Notes: generated by a model not told the origin, from the letters alone. Positions 38,342 through 47,218 are shown, counted from the stretch's first letter. The stretch is DNA of 64,000 nucleotides from Endozoicomonas_A sp049275935 (GCF_049275935.1 NZ_CP184830.1:2976001-3040000), one strand, 5' to 3'. Program-made: numbers and translations.

Positions 38342-39679
38342 ATGCCAAAGACTCAAATCAAACTTGTATCTGCCCTCGGCTGGTTCTCTCTGTTCGTAAG
38401 CCTTATCCTCTCAAACAGTGTCAGCGCAGCGGGTAACAGAGACGACGCCTACGCCACGCCAACCGAAGATTTCTCGGTGCACGCAATCAAACATGGTTAT
38501 AGCCTGACCGATGCACGACGGTTGCATAATGAGTGGAGCTTGAGCAAGTTTCTAAATATTACCGAATCGGGTGCTTACTCTTATTTGCACTTGGGTGAGT
38601 TTCTTCCGCAAGTCATGATTTACCATGATGGAGGGGTGGTCAGGCTTAATGAAAATGCCAGGAAATCAATTGCTGAAATCGCACTCAAAAAAGACGGCGA
38701 ATCCACTACATTCGAGCAAGTGATCCTGGATAAGCATTCACCGGTTCAGGGCGTTCTGGTTGTCAAAAACGGCGAAATTGTCTACCAGCAATACCCCGGC
38801 ATTAGAGAGAACGACCGCCATGTGTGGATGTCGAATTCAAAAGTGATCGTCGGCACGCTCATCGCTTTGCTGGAAGAGGAAGGGCGTATTGATCTACAGA
38901 AAACCGTGGCAGACTATCTACCCAAAGCAAAAAGTACAGCTTGGGGGAAAGTGAAACTATTTGATGTGTTGAATAGGCAGTCGGGCCTCAATTTAGAGGA
39001 AAGTCCCGCAACACGTAGCGGTGATACCCCTTACAACGCCTTTGTGAGAGCAGAGGTTGGTTTGCCCGCTGATGACGGAAAAGTTTACACCCACGACGAT
39101 GCCTTATTCGCGATTCCTTATCTGAAAAAGCCGGGCACGGCTTTTGAGTGTTCATCCGCTAATACACAGATGTTGGGTTTGGTAATTGAGGAAATCACAC
39201 AAAAAAGATTGGCAGAGGTTATTGCTGAGCGGATTTGGTCCAAAGCGAGCATGGCGGGCGATGCAACAGTTGGTTTAAGTCCGCAGGGTAATGCCATTAT
39301 TCATGGCCTGGTCAGCTCTCGTTTAGATGATGTGGCACGTTTTGGCATGTTGTTTACCCCGAGTTAGAAGAAGCTTGGCGATAGACGCATTGTTTCAGAA
39401 AAAATGCTGAAACGTATGCAAACATCAGGAGAACGCGATAACTATTTGAAAGGCGCACTTGGGCCCAGGCTGGCAGAAGAGTTCAGAGATGCACCACTAT
39501 TTAATAGTTATCAGTGGGATGCTGTATTCGCTGATGGTGACCTCTATAAGAGTGGTATGAATGGCCAGGGCTTATATGTGTCACCTTCCAGAGATAATGT
39601 AGTAGTCTGGTTTGCTACCGACTTTACGGAAATTCCGATGGAAGCTTTCAGCGGAAGAGTCAGCCTGTACCTGGATTAG
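38342..39679 (+). pseudogene. Secreted serine hydrolase (beta-lactamase fold) with in-frame amber stop
   Basis: Start ATG 38342 (MPKTQIKLV..) begins a signal peptide; an alternative ATG is at 38306. The beta-lactamase/class C-like fold is seen in PVQGVLVVKNGEIVYQQYPG, the S-x-x-K active site in MSNSKVIVGTL and FDVLNRQSGL. A single TAG at 39365-39367 interrupts the frame after FGMLFTPS. The same phase continues with KKLGDRRIVSEKMLKRM to the end of the domain (MNGQGLYVSP...). One base change separates this from an intact 445-residue protein, so it is a young pseudogene, a read-through case or an assembly error. Confidence 0.8.
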
Positions 39680-39704
39680 AGTAATTTAAAAGTCTACTGT
39701 CGTT

Positions 39705-40244
39705 ATGTTTAAGTTTCTGTCATCGTGTTTAAGCCTGATTCTCTGCCTGTCAGGTTATTGTGACGACAATGAGCTGGCAAAAAAATTAACCAACCCTGTC
39801 GCTGATTTGATCAGTGTACCCGTGCAAGCCAATTATGATACGGGCTTTGTTCCTCAAGACGGGCACAGAGTAACTGTTAATATACAGCCTGTTATACCCA
39901 TCGAGATGAATGATAATTGGAATATCGTGTCCAGAACCATGCTACCTTTGATCGAACAAAATGATGTGGCAGGTAACAGCGGTTCGCAATCGGGTACTTC
40001 TCTCCTGCACCCAAAAAGGCTGGACATATACGCTACAATCCGAAAGCACTTACGATTGGGAGAATAGTCAATGGAATATTCCAGTAAATGCTGTGCTGTC
40101 AAAAGTAGTTCGCATAGGCCAGCTACCGGTGAGCTTTGCAGCTGGTGTGCGTTACTGGGCTGATGCGCCAGAGCTGATGCGCCAGAACAGGGCGCTGAAG
40201 GTTGGGGGTTCCGCTTTGCGGTTACGGCGATGTTCCCCAAGTAG
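39705..40244 (+). pseudogene. Decayed outer-membrane beta-barrel-like protein (neuromedin U-like annotation family)
   Basis: It starts well (MFKFLSSCLSLILCLSG, then NPVADLISVPVQANYDTGF and VNIQPVIPIEMNDNWNIVSRT, typical of these barrel proteins). The frame is lost near 39990-40010, and homologous coding continues in other phases: GWTYTLQSESTYDWENSQWNIP at about 40018 and a barrel-like end GWGFRFAVTAMFPK before the TAG at 40242. At about 180 codons in total it is also internally shortened. No functional product is expected. Confidence 0.75.
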
Positions 40245-40326
40245 CTAGCCAGGCTTTGTATGAGAGACAGAGGCTGATCCATTGCATCAGAAAAGTGCGC
40301 GATTTAAGTGCGAGAATTGTTAGAGA

Positions 40327-40343
40327 TGGGCTTTGTTGGTGCA
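40327..40343. promoter_or_regulatory. Weak candidate NtrC site
   Basis: The right half TTGGTGCA fits the NtrC consensus half-site; the left half is poor. It lies about 75 bases upstream of the sigma54-type promoter, a reasonable enhancer distance. Confidence 0.3.
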
Positions 40344-40416
40344 TGAAATTTAACAAGTGAACGGAAATGGGCCTTTTTTACTCTAAAGACCCGTTTATCA
40401 GGTTATTTTCAAAATT

Positions 40417-40432
40417 TGGCACATTGTCTGCA
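40417..40432 (+). promoter_or_regulatory. Sigma54 (RpoN) promoter of glnK-amtB
   Basis: TGGCAC-ATTGT-CTGCA: the -24 GG and -12 GC elements are at the required spacing and match the RpoN consensus except for one base. It lies about 125 bases upstream of glnK, which is RpoN/NtrC-controlled in many bacteria. Confidence 0.8.
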
Positions 40433-40555
40433 TGTAAGCCACCAAACTCAGTTGGAATCTAGATCAGCTGAATATTCAGGGCTGGGAGCGCGGATCACTA
40501 TAACAATGTCCGGATTTTCCCTGTTGGCCAACAGGATTCACTCAGGAGAGCTTTT

Positions 40556-40894
40556 ATGAAGTTGGTATCAGCCATCATTAAGCCATTCAAACTGGACGAC
40601 GTGCGAGAGGCTTTGTCCGAGATTGGTGTTCAGGGTATCACTGTCACCGAAGTTAAGGGGTTCGGTCGACAGAAAGGACATACTGAGCTTTATCGTGGAG
40701 CTGAATATGTGGTTGATTTTCTGCCCAAGGTTAAGCTGGAGGTCGGCATTGCAGATGACTTGCTGGATCAGGTGATCGAAGCCATTTCTTCAGCTGCCAA
40801 CACAGGAAAGATTGGTGACGGGAAGATCTTCGTTACTAATCTGGAGCAGGCGATTCGGATCAGAACTAACGAAACTGGCGAAGACGCTGTTTGA
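40556..40894 (+). CDS. glnK: Nitrogen regulatory PII protein GlnK
   Basis: 112 residues. Starts MKLVSAIIKPFKLDDVREAL; the T-loop GHTELYRGAEYVVDFLPK carries the uridylylated Tyr51; the B-loop GKIGDGKIFV and C-terminal AIRIRTNETGEDAV are typical of PII. It senses ATP/ADP/2-oxoglutarate and plugs AmtB when nitrogen is ample. Preceded by a sigma54-type promoter (40417-40432) and a GGAGAG site; followed by amtB 233 bases later. GlnB versus GlnK is settled by the amtB linkage. Confidence 0.95.
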   Translation: MKLVSAIIKPFKLDDVREALSEIGVQGITVTEVKGFGRQKGHTELYRGAEYVVDFLPKVKLEVGIADDLLDQVIEAISSAANTGKIGDGKIFVTNLEQAIRIRTNETGEDAV

Positions 40895-41126
40895 TGTGCA
40901 GAGCAGCAAGAGACCATAGTCAGGAAATTGATGGTTCTCAGGGTGCATGCACAACAATAAAAAAACTTCGTCGTTTGTTGCAGATACACTAAAAGCACCA
41001 GACGACATTCGCAAGAATAAAAATAGCTAATGTGGAAACAGTTTCCGAGTTGAGGAGACTGTTTTCAGGGCACAAATGCCGTAGCAAAAGACTACTTATC
41101 TGCTGAACTTTTTTGGGAGGAGCCCT

Positions 41127-42377
41127 GTGGAAAATCTGGCTCAAGTGTCGTACGCACTCGATACTTTCTACTTTCTGATGTCCGGTGCGCTGGTAATGTG
41201 GATGGCAGCCGGTTTTGCCATGCTCGAAGCCGGTCTGGTCCGTTCTAAAAACACCGTTGAAATTCTAACAAAGAATATCGCCCTGTTTGCGATTGCCTCT
41301 ACCATGTACCTGCTCTGTGGTTACGCCATTATGTACCCTGGAACCAATGAAGGCGGTATCCTGCCGGTCCTTGGCTCTCTGATTGGTACTGAAAACACGG
41401 TTGCAGCGGTAACTGCGGGTGGTGATGATGCGCCATACTACTCTGTACGTTCAGACTTCTTCTTCCAGGTGGTCTTTGTAGCGACTGCAATGTCGATCGT
41501 TTCCGGTGCGGTTGCAGAGCGCATGAAACTCTGGTCTTTCCTGCTGTTTGCGGTCTTCATGACTGGCTTCATCTATCCCGTTCAGGGCTTCTGGAAATGG
41601 GGCGGTGGATTCCTGAACGAAGCTAACTTCCAGGACTTCGCAGGTTCCGGTGTTGTGCACATGGCTGGTGCTGCTGCCGCTCTGGCAGGTGTGCTGCTTC
41701 TGGGTGCACGCAAAGGCAAGTACGGTAAAGACGGTGCTGTTAATGCGATCCCCGGTGCCAACCTGCCACTCGCTACTCTGGGTACCTTTATTCTGTGGCT
41801 GGGATGGTTCGGTTTCAATGGTGGTTCTCAGCTGAAACTGTCTGATGTTGAAAGTGCGAACGCTGTCGCCCAGATCTTTGTCAACACTAACGCTGGTGCT
41901 GCTGGTGGTGTCATTGCTGCTCTGATCATAGCCCGTGTCCTGTTCGGTAAGGCTGACCTGACTATGGCTCTGAACGGTGCTCTGGCCGGTCTGGTATCCA
42001 TTACCGCTGAGCCGCTGACACCAACCGCAGTATCTGCGACTCTGATCGGTGGCGTTGGTGGTTCTCTGGTCGTTCTGGCCATCCTGGCACTGGATAAACT
42101 GCGCATCGACGATCCAGTGGGTGCCATTTCAGTACACGGTGTTGTAGGTATCTGGGGTCTGCTGGCAGTACCGCTGACCAACGACGGTGCAACTTTCGGC
42201 GCCCAGCTGTTGGGTATCGGTTCAATCTTCGCCTGGGTATTCCTCTCTTCCCTGATCGTCTGGGCTGCTATCAAGCAGATACTTGGTCTGCGTATTACTG
42301 AAGAAGAAGAGTATGAAGGTGCTGACCTGACCGAATGTGGTATGGAAGCTTATCCCGAGTTTATGGGTAAACAGTGA
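41127..42377 (+). CDS. amtB: Ammonium transporter AmtB
   Basis: 416 residues starting at GTG 41127 with a strong GGGAGGAG site. It is a trimeric inner-membrane ammonium channel. The two pore histidines are visible in VVHMAGAAAALAG and ISVHGVVGIWG. It has eleven or so membrane segments and a cytoplasmic tail ending ECGMEAYPEFMGKQ where GlnK docks. There is no cleaved signal peptide. The gene is intact; the last codons (42333-42364) are the protospacer of the CAST homing guide, and the transposon begins 38 bases after the stop codon. Confidence 0.96.
   Translation: MENLAQVSYALDTFYFLMSGALVMWMAAGFAMLEAGLVRSKNTVEILTKNIALFAIASTMYLLCGYAIMYPGTNEGGILPVLGSLIGTENTVAAVTAGGDDAPYYSVRSDFFFQVVFVATAMSIVSGAVAERMKLWSFLLFAVFMTGFIYPVQGFWKWGGGFLNEANFQDFAGSGVVHMAGAAAALAGVLLLGARKGKYGKDGAVNAIPGANLPLATLGTFILWLGWFGFNGGSQLKLSDVESANAVAQIFVNTNAGAAGGVIAALIIARVLFGKADLTMALNGALAGLVSITAEPLTPTAVSATLIGGVGGSLVVLAILALDKLRIDDPVGAISVHGVVGIWGLLAVPLTNDGATFGAQLLGIGSIFAWVFLSSLIVWAAIKQILGLRITEEEEYEGADLTECGMEAYPEFMGKQ
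42331..42364 (+). other. Protospacer and CC PAM of the CAST homing guide in amtB
   Basis: PAM CC at 42331-42332, protospacer 42333-42364. It matches the terminal spacer at 56076-56107 at 25 of 32 positions. Mismatches are at 6, 12, 21, 24, 27, 30 and 32; four of them (6, 12, 24, 30) fall on the every-sixth bases that are flipped out and unread in type I-F complexes. The left transposon end begins 51 bases after the last protospacer base. Confidence 0.88.
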
Positions 42378-42414
42378 TAAGATGCAGGTGATTAAAAAAA
42401 GCTGTCGCCGTGTG

Positions 42415-42475
42415 TGTTGATACTTCCATAACGTGACATAAAACGTTTAGGAATGACATAAAACGACGACTTTGA
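42415..42475 (+). mobile_element. Left end (LE1) of the I-F3 CAST
   Basis: It begins TGTTGATACTTCCATAACG, the canonical Tn7-like I-F3 terminus. TnsB-type sites follow (tgacataaaacg at about 42434 and 42454, tttgacaaaac at about 42471). The five bases before it (gtgtg, 42410-42414) are the putative target duplication. It lies 38 bases after the amtB stop codon and points inward to tnsA. Confidence 0.87.
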
Positions 42476-42481
42476 CAAAAC

Positions 42482-42529
42482 AGACCCCGGCAACAATACT
42501 TCTGGTGTTGTATGACCGGGGTCTTTTTT
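42482..42529 (+). promoter_or_regulatory. Conserved hairpin directly before the tnsA start
   Basis: Stem agaccccgg (42482-42490) with ccggggtct (42516-42524), followed by five more T before the ATG at 42530. Equivalent hairpins occur at 54325-54366, 56351-56392 and 56971-57013. In the latter two the stem changes C:G to T:A on both strands. It could be a terminator blocking read-through from amtB, or it could cover the ggggt ribosome-binding sequence of tnsA. Confidence 0.7.
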
Positions 42530-43183
42530 ATGTATCGTAGAAAACTCGGAAAATCCAAGGTTAACAATATTCATCGTTTCGTTAGCCTCAAGAACCCTTC
42601 AACGATCCTCACTGAATCAGCGCTCGAATTTGATAGTTGTTACCCTCTTGAATACAGCTCAAAGGTACTCTCCTATGAGTCCCAGCCTGAGGGTTATGAG
42701 TATGTTTTTGAAGGTCGCATTTGCAGATATACCCCTGATTTTCTGTCTCGAATGATAGGAGGTGAAAGACCATATATAGAGGTTAAACCAGAGAGAGTTG
42801 CCAGGCGGAAAGATTTTCTGGAGCGTTTTCATTGCATGAAGGCTGCTGCAGAACGTTCAGGCACTCAGCTCTTGTTGTGGACTGAAGAGTATATCCGGAG
42901 ACAGCCTTACCTAAATAATCTGAAAATACTGCACAGGTATAGGACTGGTGGTGTTCTAGCATCAGAACAAAGAAAAATAATTGAAATAGTGAGATCAAAC
43001 GAAGAACAGCAACTAAGTCTTCAGGATCATGCTGTTCTGTCTGATATGGAGCTACCTTATTTTCTTCCGCTGGCATATGACCTTCTTGCCAGAAACGAGT
43101 TGACCACTGACTTAGATACTTCTCCCTTGACCAAAGACTCTGTAGTGAGAATATGCCATGACCATCGTCCAGCGTTTCACTGA
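42530..43183 (+). CDS. tnsA: TnsA-like transposon endonuclease
   Basis: 217 residues from ATG 42530 (MYRRKLGKSKVNNIHRFVS), the usual TnsA opening in I-F3 elements. In-frame ATG 42512 lies inside the hairpin. The N-terminal nuclease domain shows ESALEFDSCYPLEYS, YEYVFEGRICRYTPDFL (catalytic D) and YIEVKPERVARRKDF (E-V-K). It cuts the 5' strands at the transposon ends so that excision is cut-and-paste. Its end overlaps the start of tnsB by 26 bases. It appears intact. Confidence 0.9.
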   Translation: MYRRKLGKSKVNNIHRFVSLKNPSTILTESALEFDSCYPLEYSSKVLSYESQPEGYEYVFEGRICRYTPDFLSRMIGGERPYIEVKPERVARRKDFLERFHCMKAAAERSGTQLLLWTEEYIRRQPYLNNLKILHRYRTGGVLASEQRKIIEIVRSNEEQQLSLQDHAVLSDMELPYFLPLAYDLLARNELTTDLDTSPLTKDSVVRICHDHRPAFH

Positions 43184-44920
43184 AGGAACTGTGTTTAAGT
43201 TTTTTCCAGAGGAGGAAACGCAAGTTGAAAAACTTTTTCGAGTGGAGAATCGCAATGAAAAGGAGCTTGCTCTAAGAGATCTTTTGCAAAGTGGTGAGGT
43301 TCTCAAAAAAAGCATAGAAGAGATTGAAACCAGTCTGGCTGCTGGAAGAGTTGAGTTTGTGATCAATAGTCCAGAAAGCTTGGAAGAGGATTCTTTATCT
43401 GAAGATTTAGCCAGCTTACCCAAAAAGCAAAGAGAAGAAGTACTACGAAGATTCAAATATGTCAGTAAATTGCGAAAATCTGTTGATTCTTGGACAGAGA
43501 AATCACTTTCTCCATTAATTCCTGAGATTGCCAGAGAGCTGAATGACTCAAAACCTCCTGGTTGGAGAACTCTCGCACGCTGGAATGCTGCGTACAGTTC
43601 CAATGGTCAAACAGTGAAAGCATTATTTACGGATTATATTAAGCAGGGAAATCATACCAGCAGACTACCAGAGGAAGTTGAGGATTTCATAAAGCAGGCA
43701 ATAGAAACATACAAGACCAAAGAACGTATATCGATTCAGGAAGCGTGGGATAACCTTGATGGTTATATAACAAAGGCGAACAAGCAAAGATCTGAAGATG
43801 AAAAACTCAAAACACCTTGCTATGACATATTCCGAAAACGTATAAAAGCTGAGCCGCCCTATGAATTGATGATGGCAAGAGAAGGAAAGAGAAAGGCTGA
43901 TATTGAGTTTTCTTCTACAGGTAAGTCCTTGAACCTAGAAAGGGTTTTACAACGAGTAGAAGTCGATCATACGAAGCTTGATGTCTTTGTTGTTGATGAT
44001 GAGAACTTCCTACCTCTTGGACGTCCCTGGCTGACTACTTCCATAGATGCTTTGTCTCGCTCTATTACTGGCTTCTATATAGGCTTTCATCCACCGAGCT
44101 TTTTGTCTCTTATAAAGCTGCTCAAGTCGATAATTATTCCCAAAAATTATATTAGTGAAAAATATCCGGAGATACAGAATCCATGGATTTGCTCTGGTTT
44201 ACTACCTTCACAGAAATTCTATATACCTGGGTAGTGGATATTTATCAGCAGCAACCAGTAGCGAAAGGAACCATTATTCCTGACCTTGCCTGGAAGGAAG
44301 CCATCCTTGATTTCCCTCCTCGGCATGTAGATCCAAAAAGACTGGATGTTATCTTAGGTCGAACCAAGTACAGCAAGTTGCGTCGTGGTGGTGTTCAGTA
44401 TTCAAATCTTCGATATGACTCAGATGAACTGGCTATGTTGAGAGGCAGAATCGGTAGCGGTACGGTCATGTACAAAGTTGACCCTGATGACCTTGGGTAT
44501 ATTCATGTGTTTAATGAATCGGAGCGGCGTTACTTGAAAGTACCTGCTGTCGATTTTGAATATGCTGATGGTCTCTCTGAATGGCAGCATAAGGTACATA
44601 AAAAGTACGCTCGGAAATATATTTGTGCGAAATACAGGCATGATGACGTTGTAGCGGCAAGAGACGCTATCAAAGAGTTGGTTCGAAAGGAGATTGAGCG
44701 TTGGGAAAGTCATGGAAGAACCGGAAAAAATAGTACGTCTGTCAGAGCTGCTAGGTATGCCAAAGTCGCAGACAACTCAACAGGCTCTTTGACAAGTGTA
44801 ACCAAGGAGCCTGGAAATAATGCAGTGAGCTCCAATTCCAGTGATTCATCAGATCAAAAAGATGATTGGTATGTTCCTATTGACCGTTCAGCTTGGAGTT
44901 CTTCTGGAGGTGAAGAGTAA
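43158..44920 (+). pseudogene. tnsB: tnsB transposase with internal deletion and frame change
   Basis: Two frames together make TnsB. The first, 43158-44234, has the N-terminal DNA-binding region, ERVLQRVEVDHTKLDVFVVDDENFLPLGRPWLTT (first catalytic Asp) and ends shortly after WICSGL. The second, from about 44205 to 44920, resumes at FTEILYTWVVDIYQQQ and runs to the end. In TnsB of related I-F3 elements about 85-90 residues lie between these points, including the second catalytic Asp (VVDNG) and the Glu (KG.IE). Both are absent here and the phase changes at the junction near 44206-44212. The transposase should be inactive. Confidence 0.87.
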
Positions 44921-45930
44921 TGGCGTTAGTACTGTCAGACTGGCAAAAAAAGAGAAGTGCTTACGTCAGAGACCTGCGAATCTGGATGGAGATTCATAAC
45001 CTTGTTTTTAGTGACATGGAAGAATGTAAGGAGCTGGCAAAGTACGGGGGAGAACCACCATGCATGTTATGTTACGGAGACACTGGAGCAGGTAAGTCAG
45101 CACAAATCGAAAAATTTAGAAATGACCATAAGCGCTATGAGAAGGCGGATCGATCAATAATGCCTGTCGTATATTGTGTCTTGCCTACGAAACTGTCAGA
45201 GAGAGGCCTGTTGATCAAGATTCTAAAAGCCATTGGTCAGGAGATTGAAGATTACAAGGAACTGGATGAGGAGGATCTGCTGCAATTAATAGTTAAATAT
45301 GTGGATCAGCTTGGTATTGAGCTTTTCATTATTGATGAAGCCCAGGGGTTTCTGGAACACGAAAGTAGAAAATTGGTATATGACGCTACAGAGTGCTTAA
45401 AAAGGCTAATCATTGAAACCAAAAGACCTTTTATCCTGTTTGGGATGCCTTGGTGCCTGCATGCCATTGAACAGAACTCCCAGTTAGCAAGTCGTTTTCT
45501 TCGTAGAAGATATCTGTCTCCATTTATCATCTCAGACAAACCAAAAAAGGCAATTTATCTCAACTTTCTGGATGAATTGGACGAGGAGCTTGGGTTTGAA
45601 GAAAAAGCGAATTTGAAGAGTCGAGAAATATCTCTTCGACTTTTTGTGGTGAGTCGTGGCAATTTGCGGGTTTTAAGGAATGTTATCGATCAAGCTGCAT
45701 TCCTTGCAATCAAAGAAAGTACTCGACAAATTACTTACGACCATTTTCTGAAAGCATGTGAGGTATTCTTTCCAGAGGATAAAAATCCATTCCGTATGAA
45801 AGACCTTGATCAGATAGAATTTGTTGAGCTAGAGAAACCATCGTACTGGGATCAAAATGCAAAGAGAGGAGTAAATCCAGTTGTTGAGGAAACATTTACA
45901 GAAGTGAGAACTCTATCCGAGATATTATAG
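44920..45930 (+). CDS. tnsC: TnsC-like AAA+ transposition regulator
   Basis: 336 residues. Walker A GDTGAGKS (53-60), Walker B LFIIDEAQGFLEH, sensor-like FILFGMP and arginines in RFLRRRYLSPF. It polymerises with ATP on target DNA and links the TniQ-Cascade complex to TnsAB. The ATG overlaps the last base of tnsB. It ends about 8 bases before a hairpin terminator. It appears intact and has the length usual for I-F3 elements. Confidence 0.93.
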   Translation: MALVLSDWQKKRSAYVRDLRIWMEIHNLVFSDMEECKELAKYGGEPPCMLCYGDTGAGKSAQIEKFRNDHKRYEKADRSIMPVVYCVLPTKLSERGLLIKILKAIGQEIEDYKELDEEDLLQLIVKYVDQLGIELFIIDEAQGFLEHESRKLVYDATECLKRLIIETKRPFILFGMPWCLHAIEQNSQLASRFLRRRYLSPFIISDKPKKAIYLNFLDELDEELGFEEKANLKSREISLRLFVVSRGNLRVLRNVIDQAAFLAIKESTRQITYDHFLKACEVFFPEDKNPFRMKDLDQIEFVELEKPSYWDQNAKRGVNPVVEETFTEVRTLSEIL

Positions 45931-45937
45931 AGTCCAC

Positions 45938-45966
45938 GTGTAGGTCAGGTTTTATCTGGCCTACAC
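45938..45966 (+). terminator. Terminator after tnsABC
   Basis: Stem gtgtaggtcag / ctggcctacac with a 7-base loop and an A-rich 3' flank, just after tnsC. It closes the tnsABC operon and separates it from cargo. Confidence 0.6.
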
Positions 45967-46098
45967 AAAAATAAAAAATTTTTCACCACCCACGCTGCCG
46001 CCAACTCCCCGCTTCTTTCGTAACCTCAACCTTGTCTCCAAAGCGAGACTCGAAACGCAACCTACGGTGGGTTGTGTAGAACGCTTGAGGGTTATCTC

Positions 46099-46260
46099 AT
46101 GGCTAATAAGTCCAAGACCAGTGCTCCTATGACACCCAGTGCAGCGGCACGCATCCAGAGCAGTGAAGCTAAAGCAGATGGTGGAAAGGTTTCCAGTGGC
46201 AGTTTTGCTTCTCGTGCACAGTCTGCTGCAGCTAAGAATACAGGAAGTTCCAAAAAGTAA
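46099..46260 (+). CDS. Small SMP-like Ala/Ser-rich cargo protein
   Basis: 53 residues from ATG 46099 (MANKSKTSAPMTPSAAARIQ). Composition is Ala/Ser/Lys rich; the SxxAARIQSxEAKxxGG pattern followed by SFASRAQSAAAKN resembles the seed-maturation-protein (SMP) motif seen in small bacterial proteins. Function unknown. The next gene in the same direction (46313) has a HicA-like look, so the two could be a small pair. An upstream in-frame ATG at 46072 lacks a ribosome-binding site. Confidence 0.6.
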   Translation: MANKSKTSAPMTPSAAARIQSSEAKADGGKVSSGSFASRAQSAAAKNTGSSKK

Positions 46261-46312
46261 GTAAATGAATATGGCAGGTGTATGAATGCACCTGCCTTCA
46301 AGGATGTTGATA

Positions 46313-46600
46313 ATGCGAAAGTTCAGCAGTTGTAAAGAGATCGGCGCACTGGTCTCAAAGAAAGTCGACCAAGGCTGGTTATTTCAGAACGGTAAAAGGC
46401 ATGGAAAGCTTATTTCCCCATTTGGCCCATTTCTTAGGGTACCATGCTCACCGAGTGACAAGAGAGCATTTCAGAATTTCAGACGTGACATGAAGGCCAT
46501 TGAAAGGGAGTATCTATCGGCCTACAAAATTGCTTTTACGTCAGAAAATGCATGTAACTCATTGATTTTTAAAGACTTAATGCTAAACTCCAAGAATTAA
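46313..46600 (+). CDS. Small basic protein, weakly HicA-like
   Basis: 95 residues from ATG 46313 with an AAGGA site 8 bases upstream. The core VDQGWLFQNGKRHGKLISPFGPFLRVPCSPSDKRAFQNF recalls the HicA/dsRBD-like toxin fold (Gly-Trp, a His, then a beta strand ending in VP-sPsD), but similarity is only by eye. Its C-terminus converges with and overlaps the LysE-type gene by 18 bases. A toxin role is speculation. Confidence 0.5.
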   Translation: MRKFSSCKEIGALVSKKVDQGWLFQNGKRHGKLISPFGPFLRVPCSPSDKRAFQNFRRDMKAIEREYLSAYKIAFTSENACNSLIFKDLMLNSKN

Positions 46601-47218
46601 CACTTTGTATGAAAAAACGGACAGAATGCACCCTACACTGAACTGGATGACAAAGTTTGAGGTTTGTGAATTAGTAAATGAAATACTCTTCGATACAAAT
46701 ATTGTCATTAGGGAAAACCATAAAAAAGCGAAGATAGCATGAATAGTGACAAGACTATATAGCGTTGCAATATTGCTACCGTAGTAGCCTGAAAATTGTG
46801 GGAACACAGAAATATAAAACAACGAAACTTTAGGGTTTAAAGTATTAGTCAAGAGTCCTTCTGTTAAAGATAAGATGTATTTTCTCCTATAAAGGCACCG
46901 TCCTTTTTCGATGTTGTATCCATCACTCTTTAATTCTCTATATTTAATAGATGACATAAAAGCTTTAATCGCCAAATATGCAAGATATATAGCTCCTATA
47001 GTTTTTATTGCATTGAAGATCCCAGTAGAAGTCAATATAATTGCTGATAATCCGAATATAGATAAAGTACCGTGTATAAAAAATGCTGCTACTATTCCAA
47101 GCACATTATGATAACCATGCAATTTTCCATATTTTGAAACTGTTTTTATTATAAGTGCTCCATTAGGCCCTGGAGTAATTACCATTACTGATACCGCAAG
47201 AAAGAAAAATAAAAGCAC
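46583..47218 (-). CDS. LysE/RhtB-type exporter in CAST cargo
   Basis: 211 residues, six hydrophobic segments. Matches the LysE superfamily: LAVSVMVITPGPNGALIIKTV near the N-terminus and GLLTNTLNPKVSLFYISVFPQF in the middle. Members export amino acids or small metabolites across the inner membrane. The region is distinctly AT-richer than the host genes, indicating transfer. It lies 34 bases downstream of the JmjC gene, in the same direction, so it may export the product of that cassette or an amino acid derived from it. Confidence 0.8.
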   Translation of the reverse strand: MLLFFFLAVSVMVITPGPNGALIIKTVSKYGKLHGYHNVLGIVAAFFIHGTLSIFGLSAIILTSTGIFNAIKTIGAIYLAYLAIKAFMSSIKYRELKSDGYNIEKGRCLYRRKYILSLTEGLLTNTLNPKVSLFYISVFPQFSGYYGSNIATLYSLVTIHAIFAFLWFSLMTIFVSKSISFTNSQTSNFVIQFSVGCILSVFSYKVLILGV

